Shown here piece by piece: positions 15,391 through 24,131 of a stretch of DNA of 31,473 nt. The position numbers were made by a program, and so were the translations under genes. The notes beneath the pieces were generated by a model that saw only the letters and a list, made by a program, of their open reading frames with translations, was not told where the DNA came from and did not search any database. Position 1 is the stretch's first letter; every line of letters starts with the position of its first letter. Source of the DNA: JAIVGV01 sp035295985. GTDB taxonomy: Bacteria > Acidobacteriota > Blastocatellia > Pyrinomonadales > Pyrinomonadaceae. Where the stretch lies: contig DATHBT010000153.1 of NCBI GenBank assembly GCA_035295985.1, forward strand, positions 1 to 31,473, given 5' to 3'.

Positions 15391-17369
15391 TCGATTACTC
15401 CGGCGCGGCATCATCTGCGATCAGCCTTGCCATCAACCTGACTGTTGTCGGGAGTTTCTTCGCGGCCGGTACTGCCCTGGCCTTCCGGCTGGCGAGAGCG
15501 CTGTCGCCGCGCCTACGCTACGTGGTTGCCTTAACCGCGTCTCTCGCCGCCGTAGCCTTACCGATCAATTCGACACTCGTGGGCGCGCGGGAGCCGGCCG
15601 CCTTCCCTGTCGCCGCGCTCGCGGAGCCGGGACAACGGCCGACGGCCGCCGATGTCGTCTCGAACCGGGGCGGGGAGGGAGCCGCCGAGAGCGGCGGCAG
15701 AGCAGGCTTCGCGGCGGAGGCCGCCACGGTAGTTGGGCGGCCGGATCATGAACCGCCGGGCCGAATACCGTCTCTTCTGAGCGCCTTCATTCGTCGCTCG
15801 GCGGAGAGTGGGGCGGGCGTGGGGTTCTTATACCTCTGGACTTTCGTTGCCGTTGTTCTCCTCGGCCGGGAGACGTTCGGGTACATACACCTCGCAAGGT
15901 CACGCGGGGCCTGGCGCCCGGCCGGCCCGGAGGTGCTTAGCGAACTCAGGTGGCCTGACGCCTACCCGCTTTTCATCAGCGAGAGTGAAGGCCCTTACAC
16001 GGTGGGGTTTTTTCGCCCCGCTGTGGTGATGCCTGCCCGCCTGCTCGGAGACATCTCACTTGACGAGGCCCGTCTGATCGCACGCCACGAACTGGCGCAC
16101 GCCCGGTGGCGCGACCCGCTGATCAATGCTTTCCTGCGCGTCATCCGCGCAATTTTATGGCCCAGCCTGCCGCTGTGGTTTCTCGTCCGGGCCGTCCGCG
16201 TCGAGCGCGAAGCGGCTGCCGACTTCTCCGCAGTCGCAGAGTCCAGCCGCGATGACATCGAAGGCGCGGCCACCGAGTACGCGGCGCTGCTGGTTCGAGT
16301 GGCTCGGCTGTCCGGTGGCAGCAGGGCCGGGAGCGGGAGGTATCACCGGGCGGCGACGGCGGCGGGGGAGCGTGTCGATCTTGAGAGCCGCGTCAGTCGC
16401 CTGTTGCTGTTCTCTTCGCGGACGACCCGCGCCCGCCTGTCGCTGGCGGCGCTGGCTCTGACGGCCGCCGCCTGGGCGTCAATCTCTCCGCCCGTCGAGG
16501 CCCGACCCGGCTCAGTCGCACGCGATTCAAAGACCGCCGACACCGCGGCGGCCGTGGGGGACGAGGCGTCTCCGGCGGGGCAGGAGTCCGGCGTACGCAC
16601 CACGGCCTCTCAGAATGTATTCCCGGCAACAGCAGGTAAGAACCCGCGCCTGACCTCCGGCGAGTGGTTAATCAGAAATGACCCTGCGCGAGAGGCGGCG
16701 GAGTCGGCGACGACGGCGCAGCCGGGTGCCGTCCGAGGAGATGATCAAAATATCGTCGGGCGCGCGTTGACGCCGCCCGGCGCGCGGTCGGGCGTGGGCG
16801 AGGCGGATCAGGACTTCGTGAATGAGATGGCGGCTCTCGGGTACGCGAGGCTTTCCCCCCAACAACTCGCCGCGATGAAAGCTTACGGCGTGAGCGCGTC
16901 GTATGTCGCGGAGATGGCCGCCTCCGGCTACGACAAGCTGGCCGCCGACGCGCTCATCAATTTTCGCCTGCTCGGCGTCAGTTCGGCCTACGTCGGCGAG
17001 ATGGGCCGGCTCGGTTACAGCGCGCTGCCGCCCAACACCATGATCGACTTCCGCCTTTACGGAGTCAGCCCTGCATACGTCAACGAACTCGCATCTTTGG
17101 GGTTGTCTAACCTGCCCGCCGGGAAACTCATAGCCTTCCGCAGGGCGGGGATCGACGCCGGGTATATCAAACAGATCAGGTCTGGTCTTGAGGGCGAACT
17201 CTCTAGCGACCATCTCCTGGCCTTACGAAGGCTGGGCGTCACCGGAGGGTACGTCAAAGATCTCAAAGCGCGCGGCGCAGAGAATCTCACGGCCGGCGGG
17301 GTCATAGACGCGCTCACACAACGAGTAGCCGCCGGAACGTCACCCCTTCGAAGAGGACACGAACAATGA
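15387..17369 (+). CDS. BlaR1-like M56 membrane metalloprotease with six 29-residue repeats
   Basis: This 660-residue protein has membrane spans at about 10-33, 39-60, 146-165 and 348-366. The gluzincin motif HELAH is at 234-238 with EREAAAD at 273-279, as in M56/BlaR1 proteases. BlaR1 has a penicillin-binding sensor at its C-terminus; here that domain is absent. Instead, after a low-complexity linker (370-475), six tandem repeats of exactly 29 residues fill 476-649 (16812-17333). Their consensus is roughly .YV.EMA.LGY..L....LI.FR..GVS. They should lie outside the membrane and form the sensor. The gene overlaps blaI by ATGA and overlaps the next gene by ATGA, so the three are translationally coupled. 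Confidence 0.9.
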   Translation: MIDYSGAASSAISLAINLTVVGSFFAAGTALAFRLARALSPRLRYVVALTASLAAVALPINSTLVGAREPAAFPVAALAEPGQRPTAADVVSNRGGEGAAESGGRAGFAAEAATVVGRPDHEPPGRIPSLLSAFIRRSAESGAGVGFLYLWTFVAVVLLGRETFGYIHLARSRGAWRPAGPEVLSELRWPDAYPLFISESEGPYTVGFFRPAVVMPARLLGDISLDEARLIARHELAHARWRDPLINAFLRVIRAILWPSLPLWFLVRAVRVEREAAADFSAVAESSRDDIEGAATEYAALLVRVARLSGGSRAGSGRYHRAATAAGERVDLESRVSRLLLFSSRTTRARLSLAALALTAAAWASISPPVEARPGSVARDSKTADTAAAVGDEASPAGQESGVRTTASQNVFPATAGKNPRLTSGEWLIRNDPAREAAESATTAQPGAVRGDDQNIVGRALTPPGARSGVGEADQDFVNEMAALGYARLSPQQLAAMKAYGVSASYVAEMAASGYDKLAADALINFRLLGVSSAYVGEMGRLGYSALPPNTMIDFRLYGVSPAYVNELASLGLSNLPAGKLIAFRRAGIDAGYIKQIRSGLEGELSSDHLLALRRLGVTGGYVKDLKARGAENLTAGGVIDALTQRVAAGTSPLRRGHEQ

Positions 17370-18502
17370 ATAGGTTAAACATCGGACTCTTACTGCTTTT
17401 GTGTTCGGTTTGCGCCACGCCTTGCCCGGCGCAGGGAGCGGCCGTCGGCGGCGGCGGACAGTCGCCACCCCGGCCCGCGGACACGCGCGACGCGATGACG
17501 GGCGAATGGGCGGCCGAATTCAGGCCGGACACGGGCGCCGTCCACCTGATGATCCACCGCCGCGTGGGCGCCAAGGGGAGCGACAAGAGGTACTTTCAGT
17601 TATCGCTGTACCGCCTGGAAGGGCTTTCGCGAGTGCTGCCGATCCGGGACGGCTCGAAGCTCGAATTCCGGATTACGCGCGACGCGGGCACGTTCCTTTT
17701 TCAAGGAGTGTTCCGGGGCGGCGACGGAGCGGGCACCTACCAGTTCACTTACAACCCCGACTTCGTCGCCAGAATGAGAGAGTTCGGTTACGGGGAGATC
17801 GCGCCCGAGGATCAGTTTCTGATGGCCGTCCACGACATCGGCGTCTCACTCGCGCGCGATTTGAGGGAGTTGAAAGGCCGCAGCGTGCCGCTCGACGAAC
17901 TCATCCAGATCGGGCGCGGCGGGGTCAACTCCGATTACGTCCGGGGGCTGAGGGATTCCGGCGTCGAGCCGGTGTCGGAACGGCAACTGGCCGAGATGCG
18001 CCGCCACGGGGTGAGCGAGAGTTTTATCAGAGAGCTTCAGGCGCTGGGATATGAACGCCCGTCGGCCGACGATCTGATCAGGGCGCGGATGATGGGCGTC
18101 ACCGTGGCCTTCATTAAAGAGATGGAGGCGCTGGGCTACAGGCAGCCGCCGCTCGGCAAACTCGCCGACATGAGGATGCATGGGATCACGCTCGATTCCA
18201 TCAGAGAACTCGAAGCGATGGGCTACGGGAGGCCGACCATAGATCAGTTGTTAGGGATGAAACTGTTCGGGGTCACGCCGGGCTTCATCAGGGCAGTCGA
18301 ATCCGTCGGCTACCGTGGACTCACGATTGACCTGCTGGGCTGCCTGCGCATTCAGGGGATAACCGCGGACTACCTCAAGCAGGCCACGGACGGCGGGCGA
18401 AAGCGGGTGTCGCTGAGGGAACTGGTCAGGCTGAAAAACCCGAACGGCCGGAGTAAAGGCTCCTGCGAGCTGCAAGTGTTCCCCGACCGCGTGCCCGACT
18501 AG
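17366..18502 (+). CDS. Secreted protein built of the same 29-residue repeats
   Basis: This 378-residue protein has a signal peptide (NRLNIGLLLLLCSVCATPCP, cleavage near AQG at 23). An uncharacterised N-terminal domain (about 40-130; MTGEWAAEFRPDTGAVHLMI) looks like a lipocalin-style or beta-rich unit. From residue 132 come about eight repeats of the same kind as in the upstream protease; the third to seventh (190-334) are exactly 29 residues each, with [FY]I.E..ALGY and L...R..GVT. The first is two residues longer and the second two shorter, and the eighth decays by 360. The ATG overlaps the protease stop (ATGA). The shared repeat suggests that the two products interact or bind the same partner outside the cytoplasm; this is inference. 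Confidence 0.88.
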   Translation: MNRLNIGLLLLLCSVCATPCPAQGAAVGGGGQSPPRPADTRDAMTGEWAAEFRPDTGAVHLMIHRRVGAKGSDKRYFQLSLYRLEGLSRVLPIRDGSKLEFRITRDAGTFLFQGVFRGGDGAGTYQFTYNPDFVARMREFGYGEIAPEDQFLMAVHDIGVSLARDLRELKGRSVPLDELIQIGRGGVNSDYVRGLRDSGVEPVSERQLAEMRRHGVSESFIRELQALGYERPSADDLIRARMMGVTVAFIKEMEALGYRQPPLGKLADMRMHGITLDSIRELEAMGYGRPTIDQLLGMKLFGVTPGFIRAVESVGYRGLTIDLLGCLRIQGITADYLKQATDGGRKRVSLRELVRLKNPNGRSKGSCELQVFPDRVPD

Positions 18503-18556
18503 GGCGGCCGGCCGTCACCGCCGGCCTTCGGCTAATCCGCAAGGAAACATATTCCT

Positions 18557-20335
18557 ATGAAACTTAAGCCGTCTTTGATGGCGCTGCTCTGCCTCGTCTC
18601 GAACCCCGGGGCCTTCTGCGGCCAGGCCGCTTCCGATCACAGTAAGACCGCGCCGGCAGTCGCGTTCGTAGGGGTTAACGTCGTCACCGCAGACCGGGGG
18701 CAGGTTTTAGAAGATCAGACGGTGGTCGTGCGCGGCGAGCGGATCGCCGAGGTCGGGCCTTCGGCGAAGGTGAGAGTGCCGGCGGGCGCCCTGCGGATCG
18801 GCGCGAGGGGCAAGTACCTGACGCCCGGCCTGGTGGACATGCACGCTCACCTGAATTCTCCGAAAGAGCTGCCGCTCTACCTCGGCAACGGCATCACGAC
18901 CGTTTACAACCTCAACGGGCATCCCGCCCACCTGAAGTGGCGGGAAGAGATTAAGCGGGGCGCGATGGCCGGGCCTAACATCTACACCTGCGGCCCGACG
19001 ATCCGAGTCCTGAACAATGCAGGGGACGCCCGGCGCATCGTCGGGGAGCAGCACGGGGCCGGCTACGACTCGATCAAGATTTACAACTGGGTGCCGAAGG
19101 GGGCGTACGAGGCTCTGATCGAGGAAGCAAGGAAGCGTGGCATGCTCGTCGTCGGGCACATCGCGCGCGAGCCGGGCTTTGAAGGGACTCTCCGGGCCGG
19201 GCAGGCGGTGGCGCACGCGGAAGAGTTCGTTTACACCTTCTTCGACAACAAGGTTGACGACGACGGCCGCCTCCCTGAGGCCGTCCGCAAAACGCGGGAG
19301 GCGGGCGTGCCGGTCATCGCAACCCTGGTGGCGTTCGATCACATCATACGCCAAGCCGAAGACCTGCCCGCGCTGCTCGCCGCGCCGGAGACGAAGTATC
19401 TGGCGCCGTGGGTGAGGGACGAGTGGGGCCCCGGAAAGAATCTTTACCAGAGGAGGTTCGCCAACCCGGAGAGCATCGCCTACCTGAACAAATCCCTGGC
19501 GCTGCAAAAAAAGTTCCTCAGGGAGTTGCACCGGGCCGGGGGCAAAGTCCTGACCGGGACCGACGCCATGAACATGGGGGTGGTGCCCGGCTTCTCCCTC
19601 CACGAGGAGTTGCGGAACCTGATCGGGATCGGATTCACGCCGCTCGAAGCTCTCCGGGCGGGTACGCTGTACCCGGCGGAGTTCCTAAGCCCCGCGGGGA
19701 AGTTCGGGACGGTCGCCGCAGGGAAGCGCGCCGATCTGGTTTTAGTGGACGCCAACCCGCTGGAAGAAGTTTCGAGGATGTCCGACCCCGCGGGCGTGAT
19801 GGTTCGCGGGCGCTGGCTCCCGCGGGCCCAGCTTCGCCGGATGCTCGGCGAGGTGCCGGCCGGTTACGCGAAAGAAGTGGCCTTCGTCAAAAATAATCTC
19901 GTGAGGGAACCGTCGCGCGCCCTGCGCTACTTAGCCGATAACGATCCCTTCAATAACTTGTCGAATAAAGCCGGCGCGGACATCGTCCTCGAACGCGGGG
20001 TGGATGAGTTCAGGAAGTTACACCGCGCGGCGGCGAGGGCCGAGCCGCGGGCCGCCATCGCACGGGAAGACTACGTCAACTCCTTAGGCTACCGGGTGCT
20101 CCCGCTTGATAGGAAAAAGGCCATCGAGCTTTTTGAATTTAACGTGCAGTCGCACCCGAAATCCGCGAACGTGTACGACAGCCTGGCCGAGGCATACGCG
20201 GCGGACGGGAGGCACCAGCTCGCCATAAAATATTATGAGAAGGCTCTGGAAGTTGACCCTAATTACCCCAACGCCAAGGTCGCGGCCGAAGTGATCAAGA
20301 AGCTGAAAGATGAAGAAGGCGCTCGGCGGCCATAA
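18557..20335 (+). CDS. Exported amidohydrolase with C-terminal TPR
   Basis: This 592-residue protein has a signal peptide (KPSLMALLCLVSNPGAF, cleavage near residue 23). It is followed by an imidazolonepropionase-like amidohydrolase fold. Metal ligands are visible: H96 and H98 in LVDMHAHL, a candidate carboxylated Lys174 in SIKIYNW, H201 in VVGHIA, H220 in VAHAEE and D336 in TGTDAM. KRADLVLVDANPLEE closes the composite beta domain. Residues about 505-585 carry a tetratricopeptide pair (SANVYDSLAEAYAADGRHQL, then AIKYYEKALEVDPNYPNA). It hydrolyses an amide or peptide-like bond, substrate unknown. It follows the repeat protein by 54 bases with AAGGAAAC upstream and is probably part of the BlaI-controlled unit. 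Confidence 0.85.
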   Translation: MKLKPSLMALLCLVSNPGAFCGQAASDHSKTAPAVAFVGVNVVTADRGQVLEDQTVVVRGERIAEVGPSAKVRVPAGALRIGARGKYLTPGLVDMHAHLNSPKELPLYLGNGITTVYNLNGHPAHLKWREEIKRGAMAGPNIYTCGPTIRVLNNAGDARRIVGEQHGAGYDSIKIYNWVPKGAYEALIEEARKRGMLVVGHIAREPGFEGTLRAGQAVAHAEEFVYTFFDNKVDDDGRLPEAVRKTREAGVPVIATLVAFDHIIRQAEDLPALLAAPETKYLAPWVRDEWGPGKNLYQRRFANPESIAYLNKSLALQKKFLRELHRAGGKVLTGTDAMNMGVVPGFSLHEELRNLIGIGFTPLEALRAGTLYPAEFLSPAGKFGTVAAGKRADLVLVDANPLEEVSRMSDPAGVMVRGRWLPRAQLRRMLGEVPAGYAKEVAFVKNNLVREPSRALRYLADNDPFNNLSNKAGADIVLERGVDEFRKLHRAAARAEPRAAIAREDYVNSLGYRVLPLDRKKAIELFEFNVQSHPKSANVYDSLAEAYAADGRHQLAIKYYEKALEVDPNYPNAKVAAEVIKKLKDEEGARRP

Positions 20336-20891
20336 TGCCTGGGCAGACAAAAGTTTTGCGTTGCACAACTGTCACCGCTTCCTCGGCTGGCAGGACACGA
20401 TACTGCTGAACCGCGGCTGGCACTACTTCGAGGACTGCTACGTCGCGGGCCACGTGGACTTCATCTTCGGCGTGGCCGCGGCCTTCTTCGAGCGCTGCCA
20501 CATCCACGCCCTGCGCGACGGCTACATCACCGCCGCCTCCACGCCGCACGATCAGCCTTACGGCTTCGTCTTCTCCAACTGCCGGATCACGGCCGCGTCG
20601 CCCGGAGTCAAAACCTACTTGGGCCGCCCGTGGCGCGATCACTCCGCCGTCATCTACCTCAACACGGAGATGAGCCGCGCAGTCCGCCCCGAGGGGTGGC
20701 ACAACTGGAACCTGCCGGCGCGCGAGAAAACGGCCCGCTACGCCGAGTACAACAGCCGCGGGCCGGGCGCTGAAGCGCGCGGTCGCGTCGCTTGGGCGCG
20801 GCAACTGACGAAGGCCGAGGCCGCGGCGCTGACCCCGGCGAAGGTGCTCGGGGGCGCAGACGGCTGGGACCCGAAGGCCGTGAGGCGTTAG
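20310..20891 (+). pseudogene. 5'-truncated pectinesterase
   Basis: About 180 residues match the C-terminal half of pectin methylesterase. Conserved blocks are FLGWQDTIL (Gln and catalytic acid Asp), YFEDCYVAGHVDFIFG (nucleophile Asp) and YLGRPWRDHS (Arg and Trp), so all active-site residues are present. The family normally has 300-350 residues with a signal peptide and earlier beta-helix turns. Here the match begins at about ADKSFALHNC, directly at the end of the amidohydrolase gene, whose TAA lies at 20333. The ATG at 20310 lies inside that gene and would give a protein lacking a third of the helix and any export signal. A deletion joining the two genes is the simplest reading. Confidence 0.75.
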
Positions 20892-20892
20892 T

Positions 20893-20912
20893 ACGTGGCT
20901 CGGCCGCCACGT
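20893..20912 (+). terminator. Weak hairpin after the pectinesterase fragment
   Basis: ACGTGGC (20893-20899) and GCCACGT (20906-20912) form a 7-base stem directly after the stop codon. No T-run follows, so termination is only possible, not shown. Confidence 0.3.
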
Positions 20913-21030
20913 CATCCTCAAATGCCTGTCGCCCGAGCTGACGGGCAGCGCCCCCGGCCTTGGAACTTATCGCCGGGCAGCTAAGCGACAAGCTGGGTAC
21001 AAATTGGGATACAGGGGCGGAAAGTAGCCC

Positions 21031-21070
21031 AAAAAACACTAAAGGCCGCTCGAAAGAGCAGCCTCAAGTG
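21031..21070 (-). terminator. Rho-independent terminator of the tRNA unit
   Basis: On the minus strand a 15-base stem (21070-21056 with 21051-21037, one mismatch and two G-U pairs, loop TTTC) is followed by TTTTTT at 21036-21031. It lies 20 bases after the 3' end of tRNA-Asp and is the best-formed terminator in the window. Confidence 0.9.
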
Positions 21071-21090
21071 TTGCCACCACGGCAGATAAG

Positions 21091-21167
<77 letters not shown>

Positions 21168-21233
21168 GCAAAAAGTTCCTCGCGCCAGACGCTCGTGTGC
21201 GGCGCTCTCCCGAACGCGGCGCGCACTCGTAAA

Positions 21234-21309
21234 TGGTAGGCACGGCGGGACTCGAACCCGCAACCCCCGCCTTGTAAGGGCGGTCGTCTACCATTGACAG
21301 TACGTGCCT
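21234..21309 (-). tRNA. tRNA-Val(TAC), CCA encoded, slightly atypical
   Basis: The acceptor AGGCACG pairs with CGTGCCT. The anticodon arm is CCGCC-CTTACAA-GGCGG with anticodon TAC (valine), and the T arm GCGGG-TTCGAGT-CCCGC is perfect. Discriminator A and CCA are encoded. It has two oddities. Three rather than two bases (TAC) join the acceptor to the D stem, whose pairs are TGTC/GACG. The first acceptor pair is A-U. A Val-Asp pair in tandem is a common arrangement. It is probably functional, but identity elements should be checked. Confidence 0.88.
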
Positions 21310-21859
21310 CGAAAGCGCTAAACAGTCGCGAGCCCCCCTGCCGAAGCCCGCAAACAACGCGACACGCGCCCGCATCAAAGAACCGTCGCCCGCGCTTGAA
21401 GTTTTCCAAACTTGAGCGTGCAGCCATCCTAAGAGATGGGTTGCGGGGGTGTCAAGCAGGGCGGCCGTGATGACACACCTCGGCGACACCATGCCCCCAC
21501 CACGTTCGGGAACTTTCCGCCCGGGGAGCGTGTGTGAACCCGCGCGGCTGCGGGTTCATAGCAGCCAGACCGGAAGCTCTCCGTCGTCGCGCCGCCCGCC
21601 GCCGCGCGTCTCAGGCCGGTCTGCGTGCCGCGTCTCCTGCGGCCCGTCGGGCGGTGGGGCCGGGAGGACTGACGTGGCCTCGGGCGCGTCCGCCGCTCCG
21701 GGCGCGTGGCGGCGGCCGACGGGCTTGATGATGACTTCTTCGACCTGTCCGTCGAGTCTGCCGATGACGGGCATCGCGCCGCCCCTTTCTGCCGCGGAGG
21801 TTTTACAGCTATCATTGACGCAGCGTTTTCGTCCGCGTCTCGCCCGGAAGTTTAAGCCT
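21310..21859. other. Non-coding stretch between tRNA-Val and the VWFA gene
   Basis: About 550 bases have no supported gene. The tRNA promoter should lie at the left end on the minus strand. A hairpin at 21533-21560 (TGAACCCGC with GCGGGTTCA plus two more pairs, loop GCGGCT) has no T-run. The frame of the VWFA gene is open back to 21449, but the translation is Pro/Arg/Ser-rich and carries no signal peptide, so I treat it as non-coding. Confidence 0.55.
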
Positions 21860-23128
21860 ATGCCGAACCGTCTTTCAAGAATGAGGCCGCTGCGCCTCGT
21901 GCTGCTCATCATCCTGCTGCTCGTCGTGCTGGCGCGGGTCGCGGGCCTCGTCTTCGGACAGGCGCAGGAGCCGGCCGCGCAGCGCCCGCGGCGCGTGCCC
22001 GCGCAGAACAACTCGAACAGGCCCGCGGCGAACGAACCCCCGACAGACCGCGCGAGCGGCACGGCCCCGGCCGCGAAGTCCGGCCCCGTCGAGGTGGACG
22101 AGGACGACGTGCTGACCGTGGACACGCAGCTCGTGCCCGTGCCCGTCGTGGTGCGCGACCGCGCGGGCCGGCCCGTCGCGAACCTGCGCGCCGAGAACTT
22201 CGTCCTCTACGAGGACGGACGGCCGCAGCGCATCAGCAACTTCTCCACCTCGGACGCGCCCTTCGAGGTCGCGCTGCTGCTCGACACCAGCGGCTCGACG
22301 CGCGCCGACCTCGGCCTCATACGCCGCGCCGCCAACCTCTTCATCGAACAGCTCCGCAAGGGCGACCGCGTCGCCGTCGTCTCCTTCAAGACGATCGAAG
22401 AGGGCGGCGAGAAGCGCGCCGGGGTCGAAGTCAACAGCCCACTGACGGACGACCGCGGCCGGCTCGAAGAGGCCATCGAGAAGATCGGCACGAGCAACGG
22501 CACGCCGCTCTACGACGCGCTCGAACGTGTCGTCAAAGAGGTCTTCCGCGAGCCGCCGCGGGAGGGGGCCGAAGGGCGACGCGCGCTCGTCGCGCTGACC
22601 GACGGGGTGGATTCGACGAGCATCGCCGAGTTCGAGGAGGCGCGCGCTCGGCTGCGCCAGTCGGGCGTGTTCGGCTACTTCATCCAGGTCAACACGGAGG
22701 AGTACGTCGAGGAGCGCCTGCTGCGCGACTGCCGCGACCGCGGGCAGTTGGGCCTCTCGAAGGTGCAGTTGGAGCGATACCGCCGCGCCTTCGCCTCGAA
22801 GGCCGAGGCGGCCGACTTCTCGAACTTCTGCCAGATGGGGCCGTTCGAGCGCATGCACATCAGCCGCGCCCTCTACCGGATGGCGCGCGCCGAGATGCAG
22901 GAGCTGGCGCGCGACACGGGCGGGCGCACCTTCCCCGCCACCGATCTGCGCGACGCCCGCCGCGCCTTCTCCCAGGTGGCCGAAGAGATCGGCAAGCTCT
23001 ACAGCCTCGGCTACTACCCGACCAACAAGGCCCGCGACGGCCGCTTCCGCGCCATCCGCGTTGAAGTCAAGGGCCACCCCGGCGCGCAGGCCACCGCGCG
23101 CGAAGGCTATCAAGCTCCGAAGAGTTAG
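21860..23128 (+). CDS. VWFA-related acidobacterial secreted or membrane-anchored protein
   Basis: With the ATG at 21860 (GGAAG about 10 bases upstream) the protein has 422 residues. It has an N-terminal membrane segment (RPLRLVLLIILLLVVLARVA, about 9-28), a Pro/Ala-rich linker to about 80, and then a domain of the acidobacterial VWFA-related type. The opening VDTQLVPVPVVVRDRAGRPV and NFVLYEDGRPQRI precede the metal-site motif DTSGS at 142-146, with NGTPLYDAL and ALTDGVDST completing the site. The end, LYSLGYYPTNKARDGRFRAI, is characteristic of the family. Function is unknown; adhesion or protein assembly outside the cytoplasm is usual for VWFA. The DUF4062 gene begins 11 bases after the stop, with a ribosome site (AGAGGT) overlapping this gene's end. 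Confidence 0.9.
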   Translation: MPNRLSRMRPLRLVLLIILLLVVLARVAGLVFGQAQEPAAQRPRRVPAQNNSNRPAANEPPTDRASGTAPAAKSGPVEVDEDDVLTVDTQLVPVPVVVRDRAGRPVANLRAENFVLYEDGRPQRISNFSTSDAPFEVALLLDTSGSTRADLGLIRRAANLFIEQLRKGDRVAVVSFKTIEEGGEKRAGVEVNSPLTDDRGRLEEAIEKIGTSNGTPLYDALERVVKEVFREPPREGAEGRRALVALTDGVDSTSIAEFEEARARLRQSGVFGYFIQVNTEEYVEERLLRDCRDRGQLGLSKVQLERYRRAFASKAEAADFSNFCQMGPFERMHISRALYRMARAEMQELARDTGGRTFPATDLRDARRAFSQVAEEIGKLYSLGYYPTNKARDGRFRAIRVEVKGHPGAQATAREGYQAPKS

Positions 23129-23139
23129 AGGTCTGCTCC

Positions 23140-24105
23140 ATGGCTATACCGCGCGTTTTTATAAGTTCTACTTTCTATGATCTAAGGCAAGTTCGCGAGG
23201 ACATCGAACGATTTGTCCGTGAGCTTGGATATGAACCTGTAAGAAATGAAACAGGGAATATCCCTTATGGCAAAGAAGAGCGTCCTGAGGCGTATGCTTA
23301 TAGAGAAGTGGAGTTGTGCGATATTGTCATTTCCATTATCGGCGGTCGATTCGGTACTGAATCCCAACAAGATCAACCTTACTCGATATCTCAGAAGGAA
23401 CTTCGAACCGCGCTTGATCGAGGAATACAGGTTTTTATCTTTATCGACAAAAATGTTCTGGCTGAGTTTTCAACTTATCAGTTGAATAAAAATAACGAGA
23501 GTACAAAGTACCGCTATGTAGATAACGTAAAGATTTATCAATTCATAGAAGAAATTCACAAACTGCCGCGAAATAACCCGATAGCTCCTTTTGAAACCTC
23601 AGCAGATATTGTCAAGTATTTGAGATTGCAGTGGGCTGGTCTGTTCCAAAGGTTCCTAGAAAATCAGCAACGTATGTCTGAGCACAAAATACTTGAAGAG
23701 ATGAATACAGTGGCAGGCACTTTAAGACAGCTTGTTGATTTTTTGACGGAAGAAAGAAGAAATAAAGATGATGCCATTCAAAGCATCCTTCTGGCGTCTC
23801 ATCCAGCTTTTAGAAGATTCGCCGAAGTAACCTCTACTACGTATAGAGTGTATTTCACAAACAGGCCTGAACTGTATGACTGGCTCGCCGCTCGTGGATT
23901 TAAATCCATATCAACAGCAAACTCGGATGGCTCATCGTATGATGAATTCAGCAGGCTAGGTGAAAAGGGAAATACACAGACATTGAAGTTTGTTGCAAAT
24001 ATCTTCGATGAAAATGGAAAGTTGAAGATTTTCACTGAAGATGAGTGGAATGATGCTTGGGTTTGGGTAGAAGAAGTTATTGACGATGATGATATTCCGT
24101 TCTAG
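23140..24105 (+). CDS. DUF4062 (TIR-like) protein in an AT-rich insert
   Basis: This 321-residue soluble protein has the DUF4062 opening PRVFISSTFYDLRQVREDIE (4-23). It then has YREVELCDIVISIIGGRFG (54-72), SISQKELRTALDRGIQVFIF (82-101) with Glu87 in the place used as the catalytic Glu in TIR/deoxyribosyltransferase folds, and KYRYVDNVKIYQFIEEI. DUF4062 is often the N-terminal sensor or effector domain of bacterial defence and signalling proteins. The remaining 200 residues hold a coiled region (about 175-215) and an unrecognised C-terminal domain ending in WVWVEEVIDDDDIPF. The gene is near 40% G+C with frequent AGA and ATA codons, unlike every neighbour, and is probably horizontally acquired. 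A defence role is inference. Confidence 0.88.
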   Translation: MAIPRVFISSTFYDLRQVREDIERFVRELGYEPVRNETGNIPYGKEERPEAYAYREVELCDIVISIIGGRFGTESQQDQPYSISQKELRTALDRGIQVFIFIDKNVLAEFSTYQLNKNNESTKYRYVDNVKIYQFIEEIHKLPRNNPIAPFETSADIVKYLRLQWAGLFQRFLENQQRMSEHKILEEMNTVAGTLRQLVDFLTEERRNKDDAIQSILLASHPAFRRFAEVTSTTYRVYFTNRPELYDWLAARGFKSISTANSDGSSYDEFSRLGEKGNTQTLKFVANIFDENGKLKIFTEDEWNDAWVWVEEVIDDDDIPF

Positions 24106-24131
24106 TTCCTAACAGTTTACAGGTACTCATC

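Noticed and set aside
21449..21859. 137-residue N-terminal extension of the VWFA protein
   Set aside because: The extension is Pro/Arg/Ser-rich and would bury the membrane segment; the ATG at 21860 puts it at the N-terminus.
21875..23113. 412-residue open frame opposite the VWFA gene
   Set aside because: Low-complexity antisense frame; the VWFA metal-site motif and family ending on the plus strand decide the case.
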